The notes: generated by a model not told the origin, from the letters alone. A stretch of DNA of 41,442 nucleotides from an uncultured Bacteroidota bacterium (GCA_903887005.1 CAISOH010000369.1:1-41442); one strand, 5' to 3'. Shown: positions 7,354 through 15,662, numbered from the stretch's first letter. Numbers and translations are program-made.

Positions 7354-8655
7354 TTATAGGGTAATTTCTTTTTTTAAAATTCTTGAAAGCTGTTTTAATT
7401 CATTACCCATTATTGCCCTTAGCTCATCGCCTTGTAGTGCCAAATCTCTTGAAGATTTTTCCAATTCTTTTAAAGATGAATCAGAAGGTTTTTTAATCAC
7501 TTCATCCCGCTTTTTATAAAAATCATCCAATTGTTTTTCGACTTCAATACCAAATTGTTTATTAATATCAAATACCTGTTCCAGAATATAACGATAGCTC
7601 CTGGCGTCTTCGGTAAGAAAAGGTTCTCCATCTAAAACGGAATTTCCTGTTTCATCCAATTTGAATTTATATACCCACGCATCGTCAACAGAACCTATAA
7701 CGAAAGGAGAATGAGTGGTAAGAAATATCTGGGCTTTCGGAAATAACTTTTGAATGACTGGTAATATTCTTCTTTGAGCGGCAGGATGCAGATGTATATC
7801 TATTTCATCTAAAAATAAAGTGAAATTTTCCTTTCCTTCTCCTGTAATATAATCTAATCTAAACATCAGGTCTGTCAACCAACTGATTACCGATTTATAC
7901 CCATCTGGTAGCGTATTATAATGTATTGATTCATTATCAAGTTTTACCATTACATTCAATGAATATTCGTCGATAATAAATTCAACTTTTCTTCCAATAA
8001 TTTCGCCAACAGCATTTTCAATTTTCAGAATTGAAGCAAGATATTCTTCTGAATCCTTTTTATTACCTTTCTGAAAAGAAAGTGCAGAGCGGGTTTTATT
8101 ATTTGCTATCCATTGAAATAAATTTGTATTGCCATGAGTTTTATTAAATGTCAATGCTTCTGCAAGGGGATTAAATTCATAACTTTTAAAAGCTTCGATT
8201 TTAGTGTTATTTAATTGACGTTGACCACTGTATGCAAAAAAACTATATCGGCGATACACAGAGGTGGCATTTTTATTAGCATTATAATAAAATTCAAAAA
8301 AATCAGAATTAACAATAAATGGATTTTCTCCTGAAGCGTAAAACTCAATTTCTTTTTCTTGAAAATAAACTTTAATAGATAAATTTTCACTATTAATTAC
8401 CTTACGAGACGTATAGAGTTTTTGATATAAATAATTAGAATCATCTTTATTATTTTCCTCCAGTAATGATTTATTAAACCATGCGTCAAAATAAGTCATG
8501 GCTTCAAGTAATGTGGTTTTCCCGGTTCCATTCTCACCTGTAAATATGTGTATCTCCGCCTTGTCCTTAAGTTGTTTCTTCTCAAAGGATAAATCAAGGT
8601 GTTCAAATACACCTACATTATTAAGTACGAGTCTGGTTATTCTTAAATCTTCCAT
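7354..8655 (-). CDS. ptuA: PtuA-like AAA/ABC-type ATPase of a Septu defence system
   Basis: A 433-residue SMC/ABC-like ATPase. Walker A is GENGTGKTT (40-48), a signature-like LPDGYKSV lies at 249-256, Walker B is LFLDEIDIHLHP (D283, E284) and the H-loop is TTHSP (H315). The C-terminal 80 residues are charged and helical, as expected for partner binding. No nuclease domain is present; that is supplied by the HNH protein immediately downstream, which together defines a Septu pair. The gene is visibly more AT-rich than the flanking glycosyltransferases, suggesting later arrival. A 29-base perfect inverted repeat lies 28 bases before the start. The ATP-binding site appears complete, so the system is probably functional. 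Confidence 0.88.
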   Translation of the reverse strand: MEDLRITRLVLNNVGVFEHLDLSFEKKQLKDKAEIHIFTGENGTGKTTLLEAMTYFDAWFNKSLLEENNKDDSNYLYQKLYTSRKVINSENLSIKVYFQEKEIEFYASGENPFIVNSDFFEFYYNANKNATSVYRRYSFFAYSGQRQLNNTKIEAFKSYEFNPLAEALTFNKTHGNTNLFQWIANNKTRSALSFQKGNKKDSEEYLASILKIENAVGEIIGRKVEFIIDEYSLNVMVKLDNESIHYNTLPDGYKSVISWLTDLMFRLDYITGEGKENFTLFLDEIDIHLHPAAQRRILPVIQKLFPKAQIFLTTHSPFVIGSVDDAWVYKFKLDETGNSVLDGEPFLTEDARSYRYILEQVFDINKQFGIEVEKQLDDFYKKRDEVIKKPSDSSLKELEKSSRDLALQGDELRAIMGNELKQLSRILKKEITL

Positions 8656-8683
8656 GGTGTTTTATTTTTGACTTCCAGTTCAG

Positions 8684-8712
8684 ATTTGACAACTTTTAAA
8701 AAGTTGTCAAAT
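8684..8712. promoter_or_regulatory. 29-base perfect inverted repeat upstream of ptuA
   Basis: Fourteen-base arms around a single central A: ATTTGACAACTTTT, A, then the exact complement. It lies 28 bases upstream of the ptuA start and 100 bases after the preceding glycosyltransferase stop. It has no GC-rich stem and no T-tract after it on the minus strand, so it is a poor intrinsic terminator. An operator for a repressor, or an RNA hairpin near the leader, fits better. No regulator gene is adjacent. Confidence 0.6.
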
Positions 8713-8812
8713 TTGCCAAAACGTTAATTGGTTAATTTTAGCTATTATGAAAACTCGTCTTACCTATTGCACATTTTGAACAAAAATATTAATATAATTT
8801 ATTACAAGCAAA

Positions 8813-9727
8813 TTATGGAATATTGTATCCCATGTCTGTACTGTTAATATTGTGAGTCAGGTTCCATTTAATTGCCCTGAACAATACACCGATGTATTTC
8901 CATTGTCTGTCTTTTATATAGCTGAGTATATTACGTGGCGCAACAACAAAAATAAAATAAGGCCAAAAGACAACCCTTATAGAAAATGAGCAATTCCGCC
9001 GGATAAACAAGATACGGTTCCTGTTCATAAAATATTCTTTCAGTGCGCTTTTACCGCCAACAGAAACTGATTCTTTGTGATAAATCAACGCCTGCATATT
9101 TACCCATATTTTATACCCTGCACGTTTCACCTGCTCACACCAATCCATCTCTTCGTAATAGAGAAAATATATTTCCGGCATTCCCCCTGCCCTGTTTACA
9201 GCCTCCCTTCGCAGCATCATGGCAGCGCCATGTATATATCCTGTTTCGCCGGTTAAATGATCATATTGCCCTTTGTCTTTTTCAAACTGCCCGATACAAT
9301 TATTCCGGGCAGTATAATAATTCATTTTTGTAAAACCTGCATATTGCAATACATCCGGCTCATCATAATACCTGATTTTTGGGGAAACCATCCCTACTTC
9401 AGGATGAGCATCTAATGTACCAGCTAATTGTTCAACAAGATTTTCCGTAAATTCCGTATCATTATTTACAAAGAAAAGATATTCCCCCTTGGCTTCTTTT
9501 ATCCCTAAATTATTGCCACCGGCAAACCCCAGGTTTATTTCAGAACGGATGAATTTCACATTCGGATATCTGGAAACCCAAAATGGCACCGGGTTCACCT
9601 CACTGCCATTATCAACAACAATTATCTCCAGCGGTTTGTATGTATTCCTGCTGAATATGGATGCCAATAGCGCTTCTGTAACATTGCTGTGGTTGAAATT
9701 GACTGTAATAACAGAAACACTCTTCAT
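8813..9727 (-). CDS. Family 2 glycosyltransferase (rhamnosyltransferase-like)
   Basis: A 304-residue GT2 enzyme of the WbbL/rhamnosyltransferase type. Motifs: VSVITVNFNHSNVTEALLAS at the start, IIVVDNGS, NLGFAGGNNLGIKEAKGEY, FFVNNDTEF (DxD-like) and FLYYEEMDWCEQVKRAGYKI, where the ED acts as catalytic base in this family. A hydrophobic patch near residue 255 may attach it to the membrane. It is the first gene of a minus-strand run that continues through ptuA, ptuB and another glycosyltransferase, with 157 bases before ptuA. It diverges from the P-type ATPase across 90 bases. Sugar specificity cannot be assigned. Confidence 0.88.
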   Translation of the reverse strand: MKSVSVITVNFNHSNVTEALLASIFSRNTYKPLEIIVVDNGSEVNPVPFWVSRYPNVKFIRSEINLGFAGGNNLGIKEAKGEYLFFVNNDTEFTENLVEQLAGTLDAHPEVGMVSPKIRYYDEPDVLQYAGFTKMNYYTARNNCIGQFEKDKGQYDHLTGETGYIHGAAMMLRREAVNRAGGMPEIYFLYYEEMDWCEQVKRAGYKIWVNMQALIYHKESVSVGGKSALKEYFMNRNRILFIRRNCSFSIRVVFWPYFIFVVAPRNILSYIKDRQWKYIGVLFRAIKWNLTHNINSTDMGYNIP

Positions 9728-9771
9728 AAGACGCTAAACTACTGTAGTAATTTTAAAACAGAAAATAAATT

Positions 9772-9791
9772 CAAGATAAGGAATTATCTTG
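9772..9791. promoter_or_regulatory. Stem-loop or operator candidate in a divergent intergenic region
   Basis: Perfect 8-base inverted repeat CAAGATAA / TTATCTTG around GGAA, midway between the divergent glycosyltransferase (start 9727) and P-type ATPase (start 9818). The position suits an operator or a leader hairpin of the ATPase. There is no further support. Confidence 0.35.
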
Positions 9792-9817
9792 TGCTTCGCT
9801 AGGGCTATTCTTTTTTT

Positions 9818-12361
9818 ATGACTAATTCAGGAACAAGTAAAAGGGAAGCAGAAAATTTAACGGGATTAAGCGACGAACAGGTTGAATTAAACAGGGCGCA
9901 ATTTGGCGCTAATATTACAGAAACTGAAAAGCAAAACAGATTTTGGCAGGTTGTCAAAGAAATAACAACAGAGCCACTTTTCATAATTCTTGTTTGCGCC
10001 GCTCTTATATATTTTGTGCTTGGAGCATACAATGAGGGCATAGTTATGCTTATTGCTTTGAGTTTCGTTTCCGGTATCGCACTATACCAGGAAAACAAAA
10101 GTCGCAGTGCTATAGATGCGTTAAAAAAACTCTCCGCACCACATGCAAAGGTTATCAGAAATGGTACCACAAAGGAAATAGCTCCGGAAGAAATTGTCAT
10201 TGAAGATCTCATTGTTGCAGAAGAGGGTACGATTGTTCCTGCCGATTGTGAAGTTGTGGAATTGCATGATTTTTCGGTTAATGAAAGCATTTTAACCGGA
10301 GAAGCCATGCCGGTTTCTAAAGATTTTTCTGATGCCGGCAACAAAATTTTCCAGGGTACAACTATAATCTCCGGATCCTGTGTCGCCCGTGTTACTGCTA
10401 TTGGAAAACAAACTGCATTAGGCAAGATCGGACAATCTCTCCAGGAAATTGAAATACCAATCACACCCCTCCAGCAACAAATAAAAAGCTTTGTCCGCTC
10501 CATGGTTATAGTGGGGGTTTTTGCTTTTTTAATTATATGGGGTATAAATTACTATTTATCAAAAAGTATCCTTGATGGCTTACTTCATGGATTAACCATC
10601 GCCATGTCTGTTTTGCCCGAGGAAATTCCTGTTGCTTTCAGCACATTTATGGCCCTGGGCGCTTATCGTTTGTATAAGAATAAGGTGATCGTAAGAAACC
10701 CGCACACGGTGGAAACCCTGGGTGCGGCCACTGTGATATGCACGGATAAAACCGGCACCATTACAGAAAATAAAATGGAGCTTTCCTGTATCTATGATTT
10801 TTCAGAAAATAAAATAATTGATTACACAAAAGAGGCTTTCAACTTCAGTAATGTGTTGGAATATGCAATGTGGGCGTCTGAAATTAATCCGTTTGACATG
10901 ATGGAAAAGTCAATTCACCAGATATATTCATCCGTTGCAACATTTGATAAACGACCCGGCCATATATTTATTCATGAATACCCGTTAAGTGGGAAACCGC
11001 CAATAATGACGCATGTTTTCACTGATAAAAAAACAAGCGACATCATTGCATGTAAAGGAAGTGTAGAGGGCGTGTTGAACCAATGCAAACTGACAACGGA
11101 ACAAAAAAATGCTGTTCAGAAAATTGCTACCGGGTTTGCTTCAAAAGGGTTCCGGGTGCTTGCAGTTGCAAAATCAGACCATAATATTGATAACTTACCA
11201 TCGTCCCAGCATGATTTTGAATTTGACTTTGTTGGCCTGGTTGGATTTTACGATCCTCCAAAGAAAGCAATGGACAAGGTGCTTCACCAATTTTATGAAG
11301 CAGGAATAAATGTAAAAATGATAACCGGCGACCATGCAGAAACCGCCATTACCATAGCAGATCAGATACACTTCAAAAACAGTACAGAGGTTTTAACAGG
11401 AGCTGAAGTAATGGAAATGAATGATCAGCAACTTAGTGAAAGGGTAAGCGAGGTTAATATATATGCCAGGATGTTTCCGGATGCCAAGCTAAAAGTGATT
11501 GAAGCATTAAAGACTAAAGGAGATGTAGTGGCAATGACCGGAGATGGTGTAAATGACGGCCCTGCCCTTAAAGCAGCCCATATCGGAATAGCGATGGGAA
11601 TGCGTGGCAGCGAAATTGCCAAACAGGTGGCATCCCTTATTTTAGTGGATGATGATTTATCCCACATGGTTGACGCCATTGCATTGGGAAGACGCATTTA
11701 TGAAAATCTGAAAAAAGCAATCCGGTATATCATTTCCATCCACATTCCTATCATTCTTATTGTTACTGTTCCATTATTGTTGTTCTGGAAATTCACAGAT
11801 TTCTTTTCACCGGTACACGTTATTTTCCTCGAATTAATTATGGGGCCAACCTGTTCCATCATTTTTGAAAACGAACCTATTGAGGCTGATTCCATGACGA
11901 AAAAGCCGCGTAAAATGAGCACTTCATTTTTTTCGTTTCATGAATTATCGCTAAGTATCATACAGGGATTGATGATAACAATTGCCTGCCTTGGGCTTGG
12001 TTATTATTTTATGATGAAGGGCAACAACCAGGCAGAAGTAAGGACGATTATTTATACCACATTAATATTCAGTAATCTTTTTCTTACCCTCGTTACCCGT
12101 TCATTTAATCGTTCTATATTCACTACAATACGATACAAAAACAATTTGATCCCTATTGTTTTGGTCTTTTCATTAATCATACTCTTCCTGTCTATATACC
12201 TGCCTTTTGTGCGGAATATTTTTTATTTCCAGGAATTAAAAATTACAGATCTGCTCTATTGTTTTGCTGCAGCATTTTCAGGTGTAATATGGGTGGAATT
12301 GTATAAGTTCTTCAAAAGGAGAATGAATAAAAACGTGAAGCATATTGCGGATCCGAACTGA
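9818..12361 (+). CDS. P-type cation-translocating ATPase (P2-like)
   Basis: An 847-residue pump of the usual length for P2 ATPases. Actuator motif ILTGEAMP (LTGE 159-162); membrane helix 4 VLPEEIPVAF (266-275); phosphorylation site ICTDKTGT (D310); nucleotide site KGSVEG (413-418); hinge MITGDH (501-506) and MTGDGVNDGP (573-582). About ten membrane segments. The catalytic machinery is complete, but helix 4 has PEEIP rather than PEGLP, helix 5 has ISIHIPII, and helix 6 has LELIMGP, lacking the Asn/Asp pair that binds calcium in SERCA. I therefore assign no ion. It stands alone, diverging from the upstream glycosyltransferase and preceding tetR by about 100 bases. Confidence 0.9.
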   Translation: MTNSGTSKREAENLTGLSDEQVELNRAQFGANITETEKQNRFWQVVKEITTEPLFIILVCAALIYFVLGAYNEGIVMLIALSFVSGIALYQENKSRSAIDALKKLSAPHAKVIRNGTTKEIAPEEIVIEDLIVAEEGTIVPADCEVVELHDFSVNESILTGEAMPVSKDFSDAGNKIFQGTTIISGSCVARVTAIGKQTALGKIGQSLQEIEIPITPLQQQIKSFVRSMVIVGVFAFLIIWGINYYLSKSILDGLLHGLTIAMSVLPEEIPVAFSTFMALGAYRLYKNKVIVRNPHTVETLGAATVICTDKTGTITENKMELSCIYDFSENKIIDYTKEAFNFSNVLEYAMWASEINPFDMMEKSIHQIYSSVATFDKRPGHIFIHEYPLSGKPPIMTHVFTDKKTSDIIACKGSVEGVLNQCKLTTEQKNAVQKIATGFASKGFRVLAVAKSDHNIDNLPSSQHDFEFDFVGLVGFYDPPKKAMDKVLHQFYEAGINVKMITGDHAETAITIADQIHFKNSTEVLTGAEVMEMNDQQLSERVSEVNIYARMFPDAKLKVIEALKTKGDVVAMTGDGVNDGPALKAAHIGIAMGMRGSEIAKQVASLILVDDDLSHMVDAIALGRRIYENLKKAIRYIISIHIPIILIVTVPLLLFWKFTDFFSPVHVIFLELIMGPTCSIIFENEPIEADSMTKKPRKMSTSFFSFHELSLSIIQGLMITIACLGLGYYFMMKGNNQAEVRTIIYTTLIFSNLFLTLVTRSFNRSIFTTIRYKNNLIPIVLVFSLIILFLSIYLPFVRNIFYFQELKITDLLYCFAAAFSGVIWVELYKFFKRRMNKNVKHIADPN

Positions 12362-12401
12362 CTGAAATTTGTTAATATTTTAAAAAAATCTTCCGGTTTT
12401 G

Positions 12402-12431
12402 TTTGCAATTTCAAATAAGTCTTTACCTTTG
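12402..12431 (+). promoter_or_regulatory. Bacteroidota-type promoter of the TetR gene
   Basis: TTTG at 12402-12405, an 18-base spacer, then TACCTTTG at 12424-12431, matching the -33 TTTG / -7 TAnnTTTG consensus of the Bacteroidota primary sigma factor. It places the transcript start close to the palindrome at 12432-12444 and about 30 bases before the regulator's start codon. Confidence 0.7.
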
Positions 12432-12444
12432 CTAACGCTGTTAG
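12432..12444. promoter_or_regulatory. TetR operator candidate 1 (autoregulatory)
   Basis: CTAACGCTGTTAG, a 5+3+5 palindrome directly after the -7 box and over the expected transcript start of the tetR-like gene. It shares the core TAAC-N3-GTTA with a second palindrome in front of the DoxX gene. A repressor bound here would block its own transcription. Confidence 0.6.
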
Positions 12445-12464
12445 GAAAAATATCACTACAAAAA

Positions 12465-13082
12465 ATGGGAATAGTAGAGAGGAAAGAAAGACAAAGAAAG
12501 GAAATACATGACAGTATTCTTGAATCCGCCTGGAAAGTGGTGAATGAAGAAGGCTGGCAGCATTTGTCTATCCGTAAGATCGCAGACGCTATTGAATACA
12601 GCGTTCCTGTGGTGTATGACCATTTTGAGAACAAAGAAGCTATTCTTTCAGAATTTAACCGGCAGGGATTTAAGTTATTAGGCGACAAATTAAAAGAAGC
12701 AAAAGAACAGCACAGAAAGGCCTCAAAGCAATTGGAAGCAATTGCGTTAGCCTATTGGGACTTTGCTTTTGAGAATAAAGAATATTACCAACTCATGTAT
12801 GGGCTGGGAATGCCAACCTGTGAAAGCCTTACAAAAGTGCCGGAGTTAATGGCATTTATTGATGTTATTCATTCTACCATTGACCAACTGATAAAAGAAG
12901 GGAATACGGAAGAAGCAAATACCTGGATGAAAGTTCATTCTTTCTGGTCTATGCTGCACGGTTTGGTTTCAATAAACCTTATGGCCCCTCCGGTTGCTCA
13001 TCTGGGACTTACTCCCGAACAAATGAACAGATTGATTTTAACTGATTTTATTACCGGATTTTTAAAGGGATTGAGTAAATAA
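12465..13082 (+). CDS. TetR/AcrR family transcriptional regulator
   Basis: I choose the ATG at 12465 (205 residues, MGIVERKERQRKEI) over a frame extending upstream to 12399, because the extension would run through the promoter and operator. The N-terminal helix-turn-helix is typical: SILESAWKVVNEEGWQHLSI, RKIADAIEYSVPVVYDHF, ENKEAIL. The C-terminal ligand-binding half resembles the TetR_C WHG type (AYWDFAFENKEYYQLMYGLG). It probably represses itself and the downstream doxX-yceI-frnE-yceI set through TAAC-N3-GTTA sites. The inducer is unknown; oxidised or electrophilic compounds would fit the neighbours, but that is inference. Confidence 0.9.
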   Translation: MGIVERKERQRKEIHDSILESAWKVVNEEGWQHLSIRKIADAIEYSVPVVYDHFENKEAILSEFNRQGFKLLGDKLKEAKEQHRKASKQLEAIALAYWDFAFENKEYYQLMYGLGMPTCESLTKVPELMAFIDVIHSTIDQLIKEGNTEEANTWMKVHSFWSMLHGLVSINLMAPPVAHLGLTPEQMNRLILTDFITGFLKGLSK

Positions 13083-13099
13083 TTTTTTTTAATAAATAA

Positions 13100-13112
13100 T
13101 TAACAGTGTTAG
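13100..13112. promoter_or_regulatory. TetR operator candidate 2, upstream of the DoxX gene
   Basis: TTAACAGTGTTAG shares TAAC-N3-GTTA with the palindrome in front of tetR (12432-12444). A weak -7 candidate, TATATTTA (13131-13138), follows, so this site would cover the -33 region of the DoxX promoter. It supports one repressor controlling both units. Confidence 0.55.
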
Positions 13113-13174
13113 CTTTTATAGTGTAAGTATTATATTTAGTAACAGTAACTTAATAACAAATAAAATTAAATATA

Positions 13175-13606
13175 ATGAATACATCGCCATCAGTGTTTCC
13201 GCGGGAAAGATCAAAAGGGATGAATATTGCTTTATGGATAGCTCAGTCCATACTTGCAGCTATGTTTTTAATAGCCGGTATAATGAAGAGTTCCATGCCA
13301 TTGGATAAATTGGGGGCTCAACTACCCTGGGTTAATGAAGTACCTGCCTACCTTGTAAGATTCATTGGAGCCTCCGAATTAATTGGGAGCATAGGGTTAA
13401 TACTGCCATCCCTTACAAGGATAAAACCTATACTGACACCAATTGCCGCTATCGGGCTTACATTAATTATGCTTTTAGCAACTATATTCCACATTACGCA
13501 TCATGAAATGCCGGCAATTGGGTTTACACTGGTTTTAGCAGGGATAGCAATATTTATCGCCTGGGGAAGGCTTAAAAAATCACCTGTCCAATCTAGATTA
13601 TATTAA
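13175..13606 (+). CDS. DoxX family membrane protein
   Basis: A 143-residue protein with four membrane segments beginning at about 18, 62, 90 and 113. Family traits: an N-terminal IAQSILAAMFLIAGIMKSSM segment followed by a Pro/Trp-containing loop, then RFIGASELIGSIGLILPSL and a short C-terminal tail. DoxX-like proteins sit in the inner membrane and are linked to quinone or thiol redox chemistry in several bacteria; a catalytic role for this one is not established. It is the first gene after the TetR regulator and carries a matching operator upstream. It is followed after 111 bases by a periplasmic YceI. Confidence 0.82.
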   Translation: MNTSPSVFPRERSKGMNIALWIAQSILAAMFLIAGIMKSSMPLDKLGAQLPWVNEVPAYLVRFIGASELIGSIGLILPSLTRIKPILTPIAAIGLTLIMLLATIFHITHHEMPAIGFTLVLAGIAIFIAWGRLKKSPVQSRLY

Positions 13607-13717
13607 TGATAAAGGCATGATTTTATTGCATAAAACATTAAAATTACCATACCAACTAATTACAATAAAACAAATAACATAACAATTTTCTAAACCAAAA
13701 AAACAAAAAAGTAAAAA

Positions 13718-14287
13718 ATGAAAAAAGTAACAATTTTATTAGCAGGATTAATGTTCACCGCCGCTTCTTATGCGCAAAACTGGACACTGGATAAAGCCCA
13801 TTCGCGATTAGGCTTTACAATAACACACTTAATGGTAAGTGATGTCGATGGCAATTTCAAGACTTTTGATGCTACTCTAACATCTTCAAAACCTGATTTC
13901 AGCGATGCTGTATTCACCATGACAGCACAGACAAACTCCATTTTTACGGATAATGACAAAAGAGATAACCATTTAAAATCAGCGGAGTTCTTCGATGCAG
14001 CAAACATCCCTACACTATCTTTTCAAAGCAAATCAATAAAGAAGACAGGAGAAAATAAATTCCAGCTTACCGGAGACCTGACCATGCATGGCATCACAAA
14101 GACAGTAGTACTGGATGGTTCTTATAAAGGGCCTACAACCCACCCTATGACAAAAAAACCAGATGCAGGCTTCAAAATCACCGGGAAATTAAAACGCTCT
14201 GACTTTAAGCTTGGAGAAAAATTTGGAGATGCTATGGTCAGTGATGAAGTTGTCTTAACAGCTAACGGGGAATTTCAAAAGGATTAA
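13718..14287 (+). CDS. YceI family protein, secreted
   Basis: A 189-residue protein with a clear signal peptide (MKKVTILLAGLMFTAASYAQ) and one YceI lipocalin-like domain: WTLDKAHSRLGFTITHLMVS at the start, DKRDNHLKSAEFFDA, FQLTGDLTMHGITKTVVLD and GFKITGKLKRSDF. YceI proteins bind long polyisoprenoid or amphiphilic ligands in a beta-barrel and are often induced by stress or alkaline pH; here it should be periplasmic. It is a paralogue of the gene at 15109 but differs in location. It forms a likely operon with the FrnE-like gene 14 bases downstream. Confidence 0.92.
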   Translation: MKKVTILLAGLMFTAASYAQNWTLDKAHSRLGFTITHLMVSDVDGNFKTFDATLTSSKPDFSDAVFTMTAQTNSIFTDNDKRDNHLKSAEFFDAANIPTLSFQSKSIKKTGENKFQLTGDLTMHGITKTVVLDGSYKGPTTHPMTKKPDAGFKITGKLKRSDFKLGEKFGDAMVSDEVVLTANGEFQKD

Positions 14288-14301
14288 TACCAAAACCCGG
14301 G

Positions 14302-14961
14302 ATGAAAATGACAATAGATATCTGGTCAGACATTATGTGCCCCTTCTGCTATATTGGCAAAAGGAAGCTGGAGACTGCTTTGCAGCAGTTTCCGCACAAG
14401 GATAAAATAAATATAGTCTGGCACAGTTTCCAGCTCGATCCGACTATTGAGTCGCTACCGGGAACAGACCTTTATAGCTACTTAGCGGAACGGAAAGGTC
14501 AAACCAGGGACTGGTCTGTAAAGGTTCATCAACAACTGGTGGAAACTGCTAAGCAGGAAGGGCTAACTTATAATTTCGACAAAGCGGTCATCGCTAATTC
14601 ATTCAATGCTCACCGGCTTATACAGTTGGCAAAAACGAAAGGATTGGGTGATGCGGCAGAAGAAAGGCTATTCAAAGCCTACTTCACTGAAGGGGAAAAT
14701 GTTAGTGATACAAATACCCTTATAGAATTGGGATCTGATATAGGCCTTGATGAAGCGGCGATAAAACATATGCTGGAAAGTGAAGCCTTTGCACAAGAGG
14801 TGACAGATGATATAGAAAAGGCAAAATCCTATGGGATTAGTGGGGTACCCTTCTTTGTGCTGAACAATAAATATGGCATATCAGGCGCACAACCGGCCGA
14901 AATATTCCTGAATAGCCTGCAACAGGCATGGGATGAAGATGAAATCAAAGTTAAAAGTTGA
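14302..14961 (+). CDS. FrnE/DsbA-family thiol oxidoreductase, cytoplasmic
   Basis: A 219-residue thioredoxin-fold protein. The active site is C13-P-F-C16 (DIMCPFCYIGK) and the cis-proline loop is SGVPFF (P183), with the helical insert of the FrnE/HCCA-isomerase branch between (HSFQLDP, FNAHRLIQLAK). There is no signal peptide, so it should work in the cytoplasm, as FrnE does in Deinococcus, where it is tied to oxidative stress. It starts 14 bases after the secreted YceI gene. Reductase, isomerase or glutathione-linked activity cannot be told apart from sequence alone. Confidence 0.9.
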   Translation: MKMTIDIWSDIMCPFCYIGKRKLETALQQFPHKDKINIVWHSFQLDPTIESLPGTDLYSYLAERKGQTRDWSVKVHQQLVETAKQEGLTYNFDKAVIANSFNAHRLIQLAKTKGLGDAAEERLFKAYFTEGENVSDTNTLIELGSDIGLDEAAIKHMLESEAFAQEVTDDIEKAKSYGISGVPFFVLNNKYGISGAQPAEIFLNSLQQAWDEDEIKVKS

Positions 14962-15108
14962 AACCAGAAAGTGTAACATTTAAAAGTAAACTATCGAAAC
15001 AATGTTAAATCAACGTTTTGCATAGATCGCACTGGTACAATTTTTACATCCTGAAATGTAAGCTAAACGATAAAAATTTATTTAATAACTATAAAAAAAA
15101 CAAACAAC

Positions 15109-15657
15109 ATGTCAACAACAAAATGGGCGATTGACGCCACACATTCAGAAGTACATTTCAAGGTTAAACACATGATGGTGTCTAATGTAACCGGTATGTT
15201 CAAGACTTTCAATGCAACTGTAGAAACACAGGGCGATGATATATCAACCGCCAAAATTCATTTTACAGCCGACATAGATTCTATTTCCACTAATAATGAA
15301 CAACGTGACGGACATCTTAAAACAGGTGATTTCTTCGATGCAGAAAACCATCCGCAAATCATATTTGACGGTGAGAAACTGGAGAAAACTGATGGCGACA
15401 ATTACAAATTACATGGCTCGCTGAATATGCGCGGTGTAAGTAAACAAATTGTTCTGAACGTAGAATATGGCGGCCTGGTACAAGACCCTTGGGGTAATAC
15501 CCGCGTTGGATTCTCTGTTACCGGAAAAATAAACCGTAAGGATTATGGCGTAAACTTTAGCATGATTTCTGAAACAGGCGGTATCCTGCTTGGAGAAGAA
15601 GTTTCCATCAGCGCCAATGTTGAGTTTGTAAAACAGGCAGTAATGGAAATTGCTTAA
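15109..15657 (+). CDS. YceI family protein, cytoplasmic
   Basis: A 182-residue YceI domain without a signal peptide: TTKWAIDATHSEVHFKVKHM, then NEQRDGHLKTGDFFDAENHP, LHGSLNMRGVSKQIVLNVEY and GFSVTGKINRKDYG. It parallels the secreted paralogue at 13718, so this cluster carries one YceI for each side of the membrane. It is separated from the FrnE-like gene by about 147 bases and could have its own promoter. Ligand unknown, probably hydrophobic or isoprenoid. Confidence 0.9.
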   Translation: MSTTKWAIDATHSEVHFKVKHMMVSNVTGMFKTFNATVETQGDDISTAKIHFTADIDSISTNNEQRDGHLKTGDFFDAENHPQIIFDGEKLEKTDGDNYKLHGSLNMRGVSKQIVLNVEYGGLVQDPWGNTRVGFSVTGKINRKDYGVNFSMISETGGILLGEEVSISANVEFVKQAVMEIA

Positions 15658-15662
15658 AAATA

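Noticed and set aside
6742-8655. Type I-A retron (ATPase + HNH with reverse transcriptase)
   Set aside because: No reverse transcriptase or structured RNA region flanks the pair; the neighbours are glycosyltransferases.
9805-10503. 232-codon open frame on the minus strand
   Set aside because: It lies wholly opposite the strongly supported P-type ATPase gene and its translation shows no family features.
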